Of a stretch of 64,000 nt of DNA, positions 44,008 to 53,151 are shown one piece after another. Both the position numbers and the translations under genes were made by a program. Positions within the stretch are counted from its first letter, which is position 1; each line of letters starts with the position of its first letter. This DNA is from Bacteroidales bacterium (lineage in GTDB: Bacteria; Bacteroidota; Bacteroidia; Bacteroidales; F082), in contig JAKSNC010000003.1 of assembly GCA_024400195.1 (NCBI GenBank), positions 1-64,000 of the forward strand, written 5' to 3'. The notes beneath the pieces were generated by a model. That model saw only the letters and a list, made by a program, of their open reading frames with translations, was not told where the DNA came from and did no database searches.

Positions 44008-47000
44008 ATGAACAACTTCAAGATATACAATGCTTCGGCAGGTTCGGGCAAGACTTTCACCCTCGTCAGGGAATATCTCGCACTAAGTCTCGGCGCAAGG
44101 TCTGAGGAGAGAAAATACAGAAAAATCCTCGCCATAACGTTCACTAACGCGGCGGCCAACGATATGAAGGCTAAAATCCTCGAGCATCTGCGCAACATTA
44201 TGGCCGGACGCAGCCGCAAATCGGAGGCGATGATGAACGCTATACAAAGCGTCGTCAGAATCTCCGATGAAGAACTGACAGCACGCGCAGACCTCATGTA
44301 CAACGACATTATCCACAACTACAGCGATTTCAATATCTCTACCATCGACAGTTTCGTGCAGAACGTGTCGAGGCCTTTCGCCAAAGAAATGAAACTGCCT
44401 TCGCAATATTCGGTACTTATCGATTCCGACGATCTCGTTGATGCCGTTATGCAGAGCGTTTCCGACGACATCGAACACGAGAAATTTATCTCTGACGTGC
44501 TGACCGACTTCGCGTCAAATATGATGGACGATAAGGCGAATTGGAGAATCGAAAGGGATTTAAAGTCGTATATTGCCGATTTCCTGAAGGAATCAGTAGA
44601 TGGCAGCGCGTCGGATTTTGTCATTAGTCAGGAAGATTATAAGGAAGTAGAAAAATATCTGATGGCGTTTGTTTCGCATTTCGACACGGAAGTAAAAAAT
44701 TACGTCGAAACTTTGCCTAAAATGACCGAGTCTAATGATAACTTCTATCAAAAAAACAGGGGACTGCCAAGTATAATAAATAGAATCAGGGGAAAAGAGG
44801 GCTGTAACGCCTGCAATAATTATGTGGAAGCCGTCTTTTCCGATTACTCAAAGGAAAAGAAACTCGGCGGCAATAGAGACAAAATCATTGATGCCTATCG
44901 CGAAGCAGCCGATTATTATAACGAGAATATCTTGAAATACAAGCTTTTCAAGTATATTCACAGTAAGATGTATCTTATCGTGCTTCGTCCTTATCTCATC
45001 GCCAAGATAGACGATTTTATGGTGGAAACAGGAAAAGTCCATTTGTCGGAGTTTAATAAACGGCTTTCCGATATTCTTGGCGATTTTTCGGTTCCCTTTA
45101 TATATGAAAGGACCGGCGAGAGATTCGACAACTATTTCATTGATGAGTTTCAGGATACGTCTGTTTTACAATGGCATAACATGCTTCCGCTGTTCGATAA
45201 CGCGCTTCCGCAAAACGGATGTCTCGTCGTTGGAGACGCAAAACAGGCAATTTACCGATTCAGGGGCGGTGAAGTGAAACAGATAATGAATCTGCCGCAA
45301 ATCTTCGATGCCGATGCGTCAAACCCTTTCATCAAAGGACTACAAAATAAGTTTGATAATGAAGCATCTTTGAATAATCTCGACCGTAACTTCCGCTCCG
45401 CAAAAAAAATAGTCGAATTCAATAACAGCTTTTTTGCCGAGTTGAGCAAAAAAATGAACACTCATGATGGAAACGACGAGTGTGTTGATAACGACATTTC
45501 AACAGTCTATAATATTGACGAAAAATCTTCAAACTATTTCTGTCAAAAACCGGTGCGCGAAGACGACGGCTATGTCTGTATTAAACTGTTTTCCGCTGAT
45601 AATGAAGGCGAAAATAAATATTCCGATTGGACTCACGAAAAAGTTTTCAAGGATATAAAGATGCTCGTTGAAGAAAAAGGATATGCCTTCCGCGACATCG
45701 CTATTTTGACGCGCGGACGCGCCTCTGCCTCACGATTAGCCTCGTTCTTGTCAACAAAAGAAGCCGGCGGCAGAAAAATCAACGTCGTCTCAGAAGACTC
45801 GCTTCTCCTCTCGTCATCGCCGCACGTGCAGTTCCTCATCACCGCCTTGAAATGCCTCAATAAACAGGACGATGACGTGACAAAGTCTTCGTTTGTATAT
45901 TTTTATGATAAATGTGCGAATGAAGATGTGTTGATAACCAGCGTTTTTGATGAGTACAAAATGTCTTTCGACAAACTTGCGGCTCCGATAAAAAATCTGC
46001 CGGCTATATACAACGTTTATGACCTCTGCTGCGAAATTATCAGATCTTACGACTTCCTCAGCGTCAAAAACGACGTCTTCGTTCAATACTTTCTCGAAAA
46101 TATCTTCGAATGGCAGTCCCACAATATCGCCAACATCGACGATTTCCTCGACTACTGGGAACAGAAGAAAAGCATGCTCTCGATTCAGATTTCTTCCGAT
46201 GTCGATGCGGTTAGGATTATGACTATTCATAAGTCGAAAGGCCTTGAGTTTAAAGTCGTTATGTATCCTTTTGCTTTTTACAGGATTCCCGAAATGCAGA
46301 AGACCTCCAACGAAAAATGGTTCTGTACGAAAGATTTTGAAGAGACAAAAGACATTCCTCATCTGAAGAGTTTCCCGCTCAAGATTACAAAAAAGGAATT
46401 TGAAGGTACTCGTTTTATGCGCGATTTTGATGAGGAAAACGCACGCCAGAAATTCGACGATGTCAACCTGCTTTACGTGGCTATGACGCGCCCGAAAGAT
46501 ATGCTTTTCGTTTATTCTAAGGCGAGCGACAACAGTCCGTTCTCCGTACTCAAGGATATGACCGATGTTTTACATACTGTCGAAGACGAAAACGACTGCG
46601 TTGCGTACGAAATGGGTTCACTTGATGATAAAAAACGTGAAGAAGATAAAGAAAACGATAAAAAATATTGTATATCAACTGATTGTAGTAAAGAGTCGAA
46701 CGTAAATTGGAAAGATTCGCTGACTTTCTCGGATGGAAAACAGAACGACTATATTCAGCGCGGCAACGATTTTCATTCCAAAATGGAAAAGGTAAGGACA
46801 GTTGCCGACGTCTCATCATTCGAAAATGATGCTGATTTCGAGTTGATTAGAAAAATCGTGACTCACGAAAACCTGAAAGATGCGTTCTCATCAAAAGCAC
46901 TCGTGAGGAATGAGTCGGCGGTGATAGTTCCAAACGTTGAGAGCGGCGTTATGGAAATACGTCCCGACCATTATGCGGAATTATCCGACAGAATCATAAT

Positions 47001-47160
47001 CATTGATTATAAGACTGGCGACGAGAAAAAGACGGCTTACGAGAGGCAGCTCAACGCATACGCCGCAGCTGTGGCCAATATGTCGTCCAAGAAAATTTTG
47101 AAATACATCGTTTACGTGGATAAAGAAAGCGGTGACGTTTCCGTTACCGCTGTTGACTGA
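44008..47160 (+). CDS. UvrD-type helicase/exonuclease, AddA/RecB-like
   Basis: The 1050-residue protein has SF1 helicase motifs: NASAGSGKTFTL (8-19), FIDEFQDTS, VGDAKQAIYRFRGGE and MTIHKSKGLEFKVV, then a PD-(D/E)XK nuclease domain with EIRPDHYAEL and IIIIDYKTG. It is a recombinational-repair helicase-nuclease of the AddA/RecB class, processing double-strand ends. The usual partner (AddB or RecC) is not next to it. It follows the tamB-like gene by 6 bp. Confidence 0.9.
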   Translation: MNNFKIYNASAGSGKTFTLVREYLALSLGARSEERKYRKILAITFTNAAANDMKAKILEHLRNIMAGRSRKSEAMMNAIQSVVRISDEELTARADLMYNDIIHNYSDFNISTIDSFVQNVSRPFAKEMKLPSQYSVLIDSDDLVDAVMQSVSDDIEHEKFISDVLTDFASNMMDDKANWRIERDLKSYIADFLKESVDGSASDFVISQEDYKEVEKYLMAFVSHFDTEVKNYVETLPKMTESNDNFYQKNRGLPSIINRIRGKEGCNACNNYVEAVFSDYSKEKKLGGNRDKIIDAYREAADYYNENILKYKLFKYIHSKMYLIVLRPYLIAKIDDFMVETGKVHLSEFNKRLSDILGDFSVPFIYERTGERFDNYFIDEFQDTSVLQWHNMLPLFDNALPQNGCLVVGDAKQAIYRFRGGEVKQIMNLPQIFDADASNPFIKGLQNKFDNEASLNNLDRNFRSAKKIVEFNNSFFAELSKKMNTHDGNDECVDNDISTVYNIDEKSSNYFCQKPVREDDGYVCIKLFSADNEGENKYSDWTHEKVFKDIKMLVEEKGYAFRDIAILTRGRASASRLASFLSTKEAGGRKINVVSEDSLLLSSSPHVQFLITALKCLNKQDDDVTKSSFVYFYDKCANEDVLITSVFDEYKMSFDKLAAPIKNLPAIYNVYDLCCEIIRSYDFLSVKNDVFVQYFLENIFEWQSHNIANIDDFLDYWEQKKSMLSIQISSDVDAVRIMTIHKSKGLEFKVVMYPFAFYRIPEMQKTSNEKWFCTKDFEETKDIPHLKSFPLKITKKEFEGTRFMRDFDEENARQKFDDVNLLYVAMTRPKDMLFVYSKASDNSPFSVLKDMTDVLHTVEDENDCVAYEMGSLDDKKREEDKENDKKYCISTDCSKESNVNWKDSLTFSDGKQNDYIQRGNDFHSKMEKVRTVADVSSFENDADFELIRKIVTHENLKDAFSSKALVRNESAVIVPNVESGVMEIRPDHYAELSDRIIIIDYKTGDEKKTAYERQLNAYAAAVANMSSKKILKYIVYVDKESGDVSVTAVD

Positions 47161-47171
47161 ATTTCGTTGTG

Positions 47172-47253
47172 TGGGGGAGGGTGGACTCGAACCACCGAAC
47201 TCATCCGAGGACAGATTTACAGTCTGTTGCAATTGCCACTATGCGACTCCCCC
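47172..47253 (-). tRNA. tRNA-Tyr (GTA anticodon)
   Basis: An 82-nt class II cloverleaf: acceptor GGGGGAG pairs with CTCCCCC, anticodon stem ACAGA/TCTGT with loop CTGTAAA (anticodon GTA, plus strand 47218-47220), a long variable arm, and T-arm GGTGG-TTCGAGT-CCACC. The 3' CCA is not encoded. It is on the opposite strand to the upstream helicase. Confidence 0.96.
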
Positions 47254-47346
47254 AAAATGACGCGCAAAGATAAGGCTTTTTTCGTTTCCTTTCGATGCCG
47301 ACATGTCATTTTTTGATATTTTTTAGAAGTTGCTTAACTTCAGAAG

Positions 47347-47358
47347 GCAACATGTTGC
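47347..47358. repeat. 12-bp perfect palindrome upstream of parDE
   Basis: GCAACATGTTGC is symmetric; nearby AAGTTGCTTAACTT and CGATTGATGCAATCG are also small inverted repeats. Together they may be hairpins of a transcript or additional protein sites. Confidence 0.4.
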
Positions 47359-47419
47359 AAGAGATATTTCGATTGATGCAATCGATTTTTTCAAAAAAGT
47401 TATGAAAGAACGGGAATGT

Positions 47420-47438
47420 GTTACCAAAATTTGGTAAC
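47420..47438. promoter_or_regulatory. Putative ParD operator
   Basis: GTTACCAAA-A-TTTGGTAAC is a perfect 19-bp palindrome that overlaps the -7 box TAACTTTG (47435-47442) of the parDE operon. This is where an antitoxin that represses its own operon would bind. Confidence 0.65.
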
Positions 47439-47442
47439 TTTG
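47435..47442 (+). promoter_or_regulatory. -7 box of the parDE operon
   Basis: TAACTTTG lies 22 bp before the parD ATG, partly inside the palindrome. Confidence 0.7.
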
Positions 47443-47464
47443 CGGCAATAAAATTTTATGGTTA

Positions 47465-47710
47465 ATGAAAAATACATCGGTAGCTTTAGGTTCTTATTTT
47501 GAAAGTTTTATCAGTACTACAATCCAATCGGGACGATACAATAATGCAAGCGAAGTGATTCGTGCTGGTTTGCGGCTTTTGGAGGAAAGCGAAAAAAAAC
47601 TACAGCAACTGAGTGCTGCTATCCACGAAGGTGAAGAAAGCGGCATTTGCGAAAAATTTGACTCCCAAAACCATTTGCAAGAATTAAAGAAACGGCATCG
47701 CAATGGCTAA
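47465..47710 (+). CDS. parD: ParD-like antitoxin
   Basis: The 81-residue protein has the ribbon-helix-helix antitoxin start ([37 protein letters not shown]) and a C-terminal arm that should wrap ParE. It binds DNA as a dimer and represses the operon. It overlaps the toxin gene by 8 bp. Confidence 0.92.
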   Translation: MKNTSVALGSYFESFISTTIQSGRYNNASEVIRAGLRLLEESEKKLQQLSAAIHEGEESGICEKFDSQNHLQELKKRHRNG

Positions 47711-47999
47711 TTATCAATTGACAAATAAAGCAGTAGAAGATTTGGATTCTATCTGGCTTTATTCGTGCGAAGTCTGGTCAGAAAAGCAGGCCGATCAGTA
47801 TTATCATGATTTGATAGCCGCTTGCGAGAGCATTTGTAAAGACTGTTTTAATGCAGACAAGGAATACTCTGAAATACAACCCGGACTAAAATGCCGGCAT
47901 TGTCGTAAGCATTTGATTTTTTACAAGTATTCTTCTGAAAATCTTGTAACTATAATAAGAATTTTACACGAAAGAATGGATATTGAATCCAAATTCTAA
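47703..47999 (+). CDS. parE: ParE-like toxin
   Basis: The 98-residue RelE/ParE-fold protein carries [16 protein letters not shown], and the C-terminal [13 protein letters not shown] and [12 protein letters not shown] pattern of ParE, a family that mostly poisons gyrase. Paired with parD it forms a type II toxin-antitoxin module. It ends 31 bp before a convergent gene. Confidence 0.92.
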   Translation: MANYQLTNKAVEDLDSIWLYSCEVWSEKQADQYYHDLIAACESICKDCFNADKEYSEIQPGLKCRHCRKHLIFYKYSSENLVTIIRILHERMDIESKF

Positions 48000-48030
48000 A
48001 TCAGCGAGTAATTGTGTTGGTCCTGAATTT

Positions 48031-48447
48031 TTAATATCTCTCGTCGTAACTGTCGCTAAACTCGTCTAAAAAGTCTTCGTCATCTTCGTCTTCCTCGCCG
48101 AAGAGTTCGTCTTCGTTGAGTTCCTCGCCGTAGGTGTCGTTTTCTTCGTCATATTCGAAATCCTCAAACTGACTCGGATCGAAATCCTCGGTCTCGTTCA
48201 TCTCCTTCAAAAAATCGGCTATCTCGTCGTCGCTCATCTCGTCAAGGTTCGTGTTGAGCAGCTTGTTGTCGTTGCTCATTTTCTTTATGTTTTTCAGTTC
48301 TTTCAAAACCGAAGGCGAGATATAGAAGTCGTCGATGTTGTCCTGACAATATTTAATATATTTCGGGTCTTTCTCATAAACTTCGGCCAATGTGTCGTTT
48401 TCGTATTTTCCGAAAGTGAAGATGTCGTCAACGTCGTAGAATTTCAT
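48031..48447 (-). CDS. ExoX-C-like protein with a highly acidic tail
   Basis: The 138-residue protein starts MKFYDVDDIFTFGKYENDTLAEVYEKDPKYIKYC, matching the exodeoxyribonuclease X C-terminal-type domain, without any nuclease domain. The second half is almost wholly Asp/Glu/Ser/Tyr (DEDDEDFLDEFSDSYDE). Such domains may bind DNA or partners and acidic tails may mimic nucleic acid. No function is established. It follows a DUF486 gene on the same strand. Confidence 0.65.
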   Translation of the reverse strand: MKFYDVDDIFTFGKYENDTLAEVYEKDPKYIKYCQDNIDDFYISPSVLKELKNIKKMSNDNKLLNTNLDEMSDDEIADFLKEMNETEDFDPSQFEDFEYDEENDTYGEELNEDELFGEEDEDDEDFLDEFSDSYDERY

Positions 48448-48476
48448 TTCTTTATAATTTTAATGTAAATTGATTT

Positions 48477-48845
48477 TTATTTTTTGAAGATAAAATACAC
48501 TGCGAGGATGAGGAATCCGAAAGCTATAAGTTGATTCCACGTAAATTCACCCATTTTAAAGACCTTGATACTGATTATCATGAAGACAATCAGGCTGATG
48601 ACTTCCTGTATGACTTTGAGTTGCACGAGACTAAACGGCCCGCCTGTCGTCATCGAGCCGATACGGTTTGCCGGCACGAGGAAACTGTATTCAATCAAAG
48701 CCACGCCCCACGACGCGAGTATGATTAAGATGAGCGGCCAGTTGTCGATGAGACGCATCTCAGTCAGTTTTAAATTGCCATACCACGCAAATGTCATGAA
48801 GATATTTGAGGTCAAAAGAAGAAGAATTGTATAAAGTGCTTTCAT
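48477..48845 (-). CDS. DUF486 (DMT-like) small membrane protein
   Basis: The 122-residue protein has four predicted membrane helices (TILLLLTSNIFMTFAWYGN, WPLILIILASWGVALIEYSF, VQLKVIQEVISLIVFMIISI, QLIAFGFLILAVYFIF) and belongs to DUF486, a short member of the drug/metabolite transporter clan. Substrate unknown. Confidence 0.88.
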   Translation of the reverse strand: MKALYTILLLLTSNIFMTFAWYGNLKLTEMRLIDNWPLILIILASWGVALIEYSFLVPANRIGSMTTGGPFSLVQLKVIQEVISLIVFMIISIKVFKMGEFTWNQLIAFGFLILAVYFIFKK

Positions 48846-48904
48846 TCGCTAAAACTTTGCGCAAATATCTTGATTTTTTCTTTTTCTCTGACATTTATTT
48901 TGCC

Positions 48905-48912
48905 TAACTTTG
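48905..48912 (+). promoter_or_regulatory. -7 box of the gmhAB operon
   Basis: TAACTTTG lies 16 bp before the gmhA ATG. Confidence 0.65.
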
Positions 48913-48928
48913 CAAAAAATCAATTTAA

Positions 48929-49510
48929 ATGAATAGCGTTATTTTTGAAGACATTAAGGCTTCTATTGATACCAAACAGCGTATTTTGTCGGACGAAGCC
49001 TTTCTGAAGAAGATAGAAAACGCGGCGGAGGTCTGCATCAACTCACTTAAAAATGATGGAAAGATTCATTTCTGCGGAAACGGTGGAAGCGCCGCCGACG
49101 CACAACATCTCGCCGCCGAATTGAGCTGCCGTTTCTATATCGACCGCCCGTCGCTCAATGCTGAGGCTCTGCACGTCAATTCGAGTTACGTCACAGCAGT
49201 GGCAAACGATTATTCATACGACGACGTGTTTTCGAGAATGATGCAGTGCGGATCAAGAAAAGGTGACGTCCTCGTCGCTATAAGCACCTCCGGAAACTCG
49301 AAAAACGTTATGAAAGCCATCGAAGTGGCTAAAGAAAAAGGCGTGAAAATCATTGGTTTTACAGGTGAGACGGGCGGCAAAATGGCTGATGTCTGCGACA
49401 TCCTACTCAACGTGCCGAGTCGTTGCACGCCGCGAATCCAAGAAGCCCACATAATGATCGGGCATATCATCTGCGAACTTGTCGAAGCCGGAATGTTCCC
49501 ATCGAAATGA
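48929..49510 (+). CDS. gmhA: Phosphoheptose isomerase
   Basis: GmhA converts sedoheptulose 7-phosphate to D-glycero-D-manno-heptose 7-phosphate, the first step of heptose synthesis for lipopolysaccharide. The 193-residue SIS-domain protein has FCGNGGSAADAQHLAAEL, AISTSGNSKNV and the C-terminal RIQEAHIMIGH with the metal His. It overlaps gmhB by ATGA. Confidence 0.94.
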   Translation: MNSVIFEDIKASIDTKQRILSDEAFLKKIENAAEVCINSLKNDGKIHFCGNGGSAADAQHLAAELSCRFYIDRPSLNAEALHVNSSYVTAVANDYSYDDVFSRMMQCGSRKGDVLVAISTSGNSKNVMKAIEVAKEKGVKIIGFTGETGGKMADVCDILLNVPSRCTPRIQEAHIMIGHIICELVEAGMFPSK

Positions 49511-50052
49511 AAAACTGGACTGAACTTGTTGACAACACTTGGACGCTCTTTCTCGACAGAGACGGTGTTATAAATGTCAGATTGATAGATGATTACGTCA
49601 AAAATATAGACGAGTTCGAGTTTATTGACGGCGTCCTTGAAGCAATGTCTATATTTAATAAGGTGTTCGGGCGCATAATTCTTGTGACGAATCAGCAGGG
49701 CGTGGGGAAAGGACTTATGACGATGTCACAACTTGACGAAGTGCATTCCTTTATGCTTCAGAATATTGAAAATCAGAACGGACGAATCGACAAGATTTAT
49801 TCGTGTCCGCAACTGAAGTCGGAACCGGATAATTTCAGGAAACCGAGTCCGAAGATGGCTTTCATGGCAAAGGCCGATTTCCCTGAAATAGATTTATCAA
49901 AGTCTATTATGATTGGCGATGCCGACTCCGATATAAAATTCGGTAAAAACGCCGGTATGATGACGGTCTTCGTCGGCAATGACGAATGCAAAACTCAGCC
50001 TGACGATAATTTTGAAAACCTATACAATTTTGCAAAACAATGGAAACACTGA
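49507..50052 (+). CDS. gmhB: D-glycero-D-manno-heptose-1,7-bisphosphate 7-phosphatase
   Basis: GmhB removes the 7-phosphate in heptose synthesis. The 181-residue HAD enzyme has LFLDRDGVIN (nucleophile Asp), LVTNQQGVGKG, a zinc-type loop YSCPQL, and IGDADSDIKFGKNAG. Start ATG 49507 lies in the stop of gmhA. The downstream symporter overlaps it by 13 bp. Confidence 0.88.
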   Translation: MKNWTELVDNTWTLFLDRDGVINVRLIDDYVKNIDEFEFIDGVLEAMSIFNKVFGRIILVTNQQGVGKGLMTMSQLDEVHSFMLQNIENQNGRIDKIYSCPQLKSEPDNFRKPSPKMAFMAKADFPEIDLSKSIMIGDADSDIKFGKNAGMMTVFVGNDECKTQPDDNFENLYNFAKQWKH

Positions 50053-51533
50053 TTCTTATAGTCTTCGTGATTTATACCGCGATGTTGTTCCTCGTGGCGC
50101 GTTTGTCTTCCAAACGTTCTGATAACATGTCGTTTTTCACAGGTAACAGGAAGTCGCCGTGGTTTGTCGTTGCATACGGGATGATAGGAGCGTCGCTTTC
50201 GGGTGTCACCTTTATGTCAGTCCCCGGCGGCGTTTATACTGGACAGTTTACTTACTTGGGCGTTGTGCTCGGCTATGTCGTCGGCTATGCCGTGATAGCC
50301 TTTCTCCTTCTGCCTCTGTACTATAAATTCAACCTCACATCAATATACACGTATCTCGAAATGAGGTTCGGAGCCGATACCGAAAAGACTGGTTCCGCCT
50401 TTTTCATTCTTTCGCGTCTTCTCGGTTCGGCGTTGAGAATGTACCTTGTCGTCTTTGTACTTTACGAGTTCATCTTTAAAGAATGGGGTCTTCCTTTCTG
50501 GATTCCCGCACTTATCTTTATTGTGCTTATACTTCTATACACTTTCAAGGGTGGAATAAAGACGGTCGTGTGGACAGATACGCTTCAGACGACGTTCTTG
50601 TTGCTTGCAGCCGTCACCACGGTGGTGTTCATCTTCCGCCGTCTCGATATTTCACTTGGAGATTTGTTCGCTTTTTCTAAAGAAAACGGTTTCGCCAAAG
50701 TTTTTGAAACAGAGCCGACGCATAACAAATATTTTCTGAAACAGATTCTCGGCGGTGCCTTCATAACTATCACAATGACCGGTCTCGATCAGGATATGAT
50801 GCAGAAAAACCTGACATGCAAGAACCTTCGTGATGCGCAGAAAAATGTTTTGACGTCGAGTATGCTTTATATTTTCGTAAATATCTTGTTCCTCTGTCTC
50901 GGCGCAGCCCTGATATGCTATGCGCAATATACAGGTTTCAATCTGCCGACGAATGCCGACGGGGTAGTGGTGAACGACAAGATTTTTCCGTCGATAGCGT
51001 TTTCTATGGGACATTTCACGGCTATCGTCTTCGTCTTAGGACTCGTTGCCGCAGGATATTCGAGCGCAGACGGCACCTTGACGGCTTTGACAACGACGTT
51101 CTGTTTCGATTTCCTCCATCTTGACAGAAAAAACAATGTTGATGAAAAGAAAAAAACGCATATCCGTAAACTGACACATGTTGTTTTTGCTATACTTTAT
51201 CTGTTGGTTATCATCGCGTTCCGTCCTTTCCACAACGAATCGCTCATTGATAGGCTTTTCCAGATAGCAGGCTATACATACGGGCCTCTGCTCGGCTTGT
51301 TCGCCTTCGGACTTTTTGTGAAGAATAGAACCGTGAACGACAAAATCGTGCCATGGGTCGCGGTGGCATCGCCAATAGTCAGCTACCTTCTGAATCTGTA
51401 TTCACAAGAACTGTTCTGGGGCTATCAGTTTGGTTTTGAAATACTTATCGTTAACGGCCTGCTGACGTTCATGCCGCTTTTGTGTCTCAGCAAAAAGTCA
51501 GATACGCCAAAACAAAACGGAAGCGTTTGTTAA
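50040..51533 (+). CDS. Sodium:solute symporter (SSS family)
   Basis: The 497-residue protein has about 13 membrane segments and SSS patterns: GASLSGVTFMSVPGGVYTGQF, TFKGGIKTVVWTDTLQTTFLL and GYSSADGTLTALTTTF. It would couple uptake of an unidentified solute to sodium. It overlaps gmhB by 13 bp, so the three genes form one operon, which suggests but does not prove a sugar-related substrate. A terminator covers its stop codon. Confidence 0.9.
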   Translation: METLILIVFVIYTAMLFLVARLSSKRSDNMSFFTGNRKSPWFVVAYGMIGASLSGVTFMSVPGGVYTGQFTYLGVVLGYVVGYAVIAFLLLPLYYKFNLTSIYTYLEMRFGADTEKTGSAFFILSRLLGSALRMYLVVFVLYEFIFKEWGLPFWIPALIFIVLILLYTFKGGIKTVVWTDTLQTTFLLLAAVTTVVFIFRRLDISLGDLFAFSKENGFAKVFETEPTHNKYFLKQILGGAFITITMTGLDQDMMQKNLTCKNLRDAQKNVLTSSMLYIFVNILFLCLGAALICYAQYTGFNLPTNADGVVVNDKIFPSIAFSMGHFTAIVFVLGLVAAGYSSADGTLTALTTTFCFDFLHLDRKNNVDEKKKTHIRKLTHVVFAILYLLVIIAFRPFHNESLIDRLFQIAGYTYGPLLGLFAFGLFVKNRTVNDKIVPWVAVASPIVSYLLNLYSQELFWGYQFGFEILIVNGLLTFMPLLCLSKKSDTPKQNGSVC

Positions 51534-51551
51534 AATGCTTCCGTTTTGTTT
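51510..51551 (+). terminator. Terminator over the symporter stop codon
   Basis: A perfect 15-bp stem pairs 51510-51524 with 51537-51551 (12-nt loop) and straddles the stop codon at 51531-51533. The right arm ends in TTTTGTTT. It ends gmhA-gmhB-symporter and may work in both directions. Confidence 0.75.
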
Positions 51552-51577
51552 CAATGATGTGGATTTTTAAATGTAAC

Positions 51578-51985
51578 TTAGAATGGCAGGTCGTCGCCGT
51601 TGTCGGTGGCGGCGAAGTCTTCCGGCTGAGTCTGTGAGAACTGCGGCATCGGTTGTGATGTGTGTTGTGGTTGCATCTGTGGTTGTGGCTTAGCTTGCGG
51701 CTGTACTTGCGTTGCCGTTTCCGCGTTGTCGAATCTGAACGGACGCACGTCGGTGTACCACTTGCCGTTGAACTCGCGAGACTCGATGCTAATCTGAGCC
51801 TTTATCATCTGACCAATGGCGAAATTGGATGCTTCTGCTACGCGGTCACCCCAACACGACAAACAGACCTTGCGCGGAAACTGTTCCACCGTCTCGATGA
51901 TGAGTTCCTGCTTCTTCCACGGACCTCTGGCTGATGTGCCTTCAACAACATTTCCCAATTGAAAAACTTTTCCGATAATTTCCAT
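51578..51985 (-). CDS. DUF3127 protein with SSB-like C-terminal tip
   Basis: The 135-residue protein has an N-terminal OB-like DUF3127 domain (IIGKVFQLGNVVEGTSARGPWKKQELIIET), a Gln/Pro-rich disordered linker, and ends in DNGDDLPF. That tip matches the acidic SSB C-terminus (DDDIPF type) that recruits repair proteins. It is a small Bacteroidota protein with likely nucleic-acid or protein-binding function. Promoter TACTTTTG is at 52031-52038. Confidence 0.85.
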   Translation of the reverse strand: MEIIGKVFQLGNVVEGTSARGPWKKQELIIETVEQFPRKVCLSCWGDRVAEASNFAIGQMIKAQISIESREFNGKWYTDVRPFRFDNAETATQVQPQAKPQPQMQPQHTSQPMPQFSQTQPEDFAATDNGDDLPF

Positions 51986-52030
51986 AGCGTATATTTTTTT
52001 ATATTTCTATTTTCTTTAGAATTTGAAATG

Positions 52031-52038
52031 CAAAAGTA
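52031..52038 (-). promoter_or_regulatory. -7 box of the DUF3127 gene
   Basis: The minus strand reads TACTTTTG, 45 bp before the DUF3127 ATG. Confidence 0.55.
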
Positions 52039-52077
52039 AGGACTTTCTTCAAAAAAACGCCTTTTTTTTTACAATTT

Positions 52078-53139
52078 TTAACATTTAATTTTCCATACGT
52101 CTCCGCTTGAACTGTCGGATTTTGCGCCTGTGACGGAACAAAACACATTTGTCTGTCCCAAATCTTTTAATAATCCCAAAAAAGCGAATATCAATGCTTC
52201 TTTGTAATCAATTATGTCCTTTTGTGGAATGACGATTTTGTGTTTGCAAAGACTATCTATCCTATTGATTAAAAATTTGTTAAGTGCTCCGCCTCCGGTA
52301 ACGAGCATCTTTCCCGAAGGCAGCCCGTTGACCGATTTTGCAATTTCGGACGCGATATACTCGACTGCTGTGGCTTCTAAATCTTCAATCCTAAGACGGC
52401 TTTCGTCAATTGTCTTTCTTTGAAAAGTCTCGAAAAACTCTCTTCCTAATGATTTTGGTGCAGGCTTTAAGTAATATTCGTTGTTTTTTAAAAAATGCAG
52501 AAGTTCTTCATTTACAATTCCGTTTGATGCTATCACGCCGTCTTTGTCATATTCGAGTCCTTTTTTCTGGGCGATGTAGTTCAAAAGTTGGTTGGCGATA
52601 CAGATGTCGTATGCGATGCGTTTGTCGTTCAGGTCGAAAGAAATATTTGAAATTCCTCCGATGTTAAGGCAGAATTGGTAATCGGAGAACAAAAGCTTAT
52701 CGCCAACAGGGACGAGAGGCGCACCCTGACCTCCTTTGGAAACGTCTTCGGCTCTGAAGTTGTTAATGACCGTCACCCCGCATTTGTCGGCTATATTGCG
52801 CCCGCAGCCAATCTGCAGCGTGTATTTTTCCTCGGGCCGATGAAAAACGGTGTGTCCGTGCGACGCTATCAGGTCGGGATGCAGCTGATTCCTTTTGATG
52901 AAGTCGGATGTGCATTCGCCGATGAAATCACCATACTCTATATCAATCTTTTTGATGGATTCGATGTTCTGGGTGAACGCATCTGAAAGTTTTTTCGTCC
53001 AGACAGAATCGTACGGAATATTCTCGGCTTTGATAATGTCGAAATGCCATTTTCCGTCAAAAAGGAAATCGGCATCGACGATGTCCAAACCGTCAAGCGA
53101 GCTGCCCGACATGAGGCCTATGACGTTTTTACGAATCAT
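52078..53139 (-). CDS. anmK: Anhydro-N-acetylmuramic acid kinase
   Basis: AnmK phosphorylates 1,6-anhydro-MurNAc to MurNAc-6-P in peptidoglycan recycling. The 353-residue sugar-kinase-fold protein starts with VIGLMSGSSLDGLD, has ASHGHTVFHRP, FCLNIGGISN and LVTGGGALNKFL. It follows murF by 12 bp on the same strand, joining wall recycling to synthesis. Confidence 0.95.
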   Translation of the reverse strand: MIRKNVIGLMSGSSLDGLDIVDADFLFDGKWHFDIIKAENIPYDSVWTKKLSDAFTQNIESIKKIDIEYGDFIGECTSDFIKRNQLHPDLIASHGHTVFHRPEEKYTLQIGCGRNIADKCGVTVINNFRAEDVSKGGQGAPLVPVGDKLLFSDYQFCLNIGGISNISFDLNDKRIAYDICIANQLLNYIAQKKGLEYDKDGVIASNGIVNEELLHFLKNNEYYLKPAPKSLGREFFETFQRKTIDESRLRIEDLEATAVEYIASEIAKSVNGLPSGKMLVTGGGALNKFLINRIDSLCKHKIVIPQKDIIDYKEALIFAFLGLLKDLGQTNVFCSVTGAKSDSSSGDVWKIKC

Positions 53140-53151
53140 AAAAGTTCTGTT

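Noticed and set aside
47160..47464. Integration site of a mobile element at tRNA-Tyr
   Set aside because: No integrase, no duplicated tRNA end and no element-like genes beside it.
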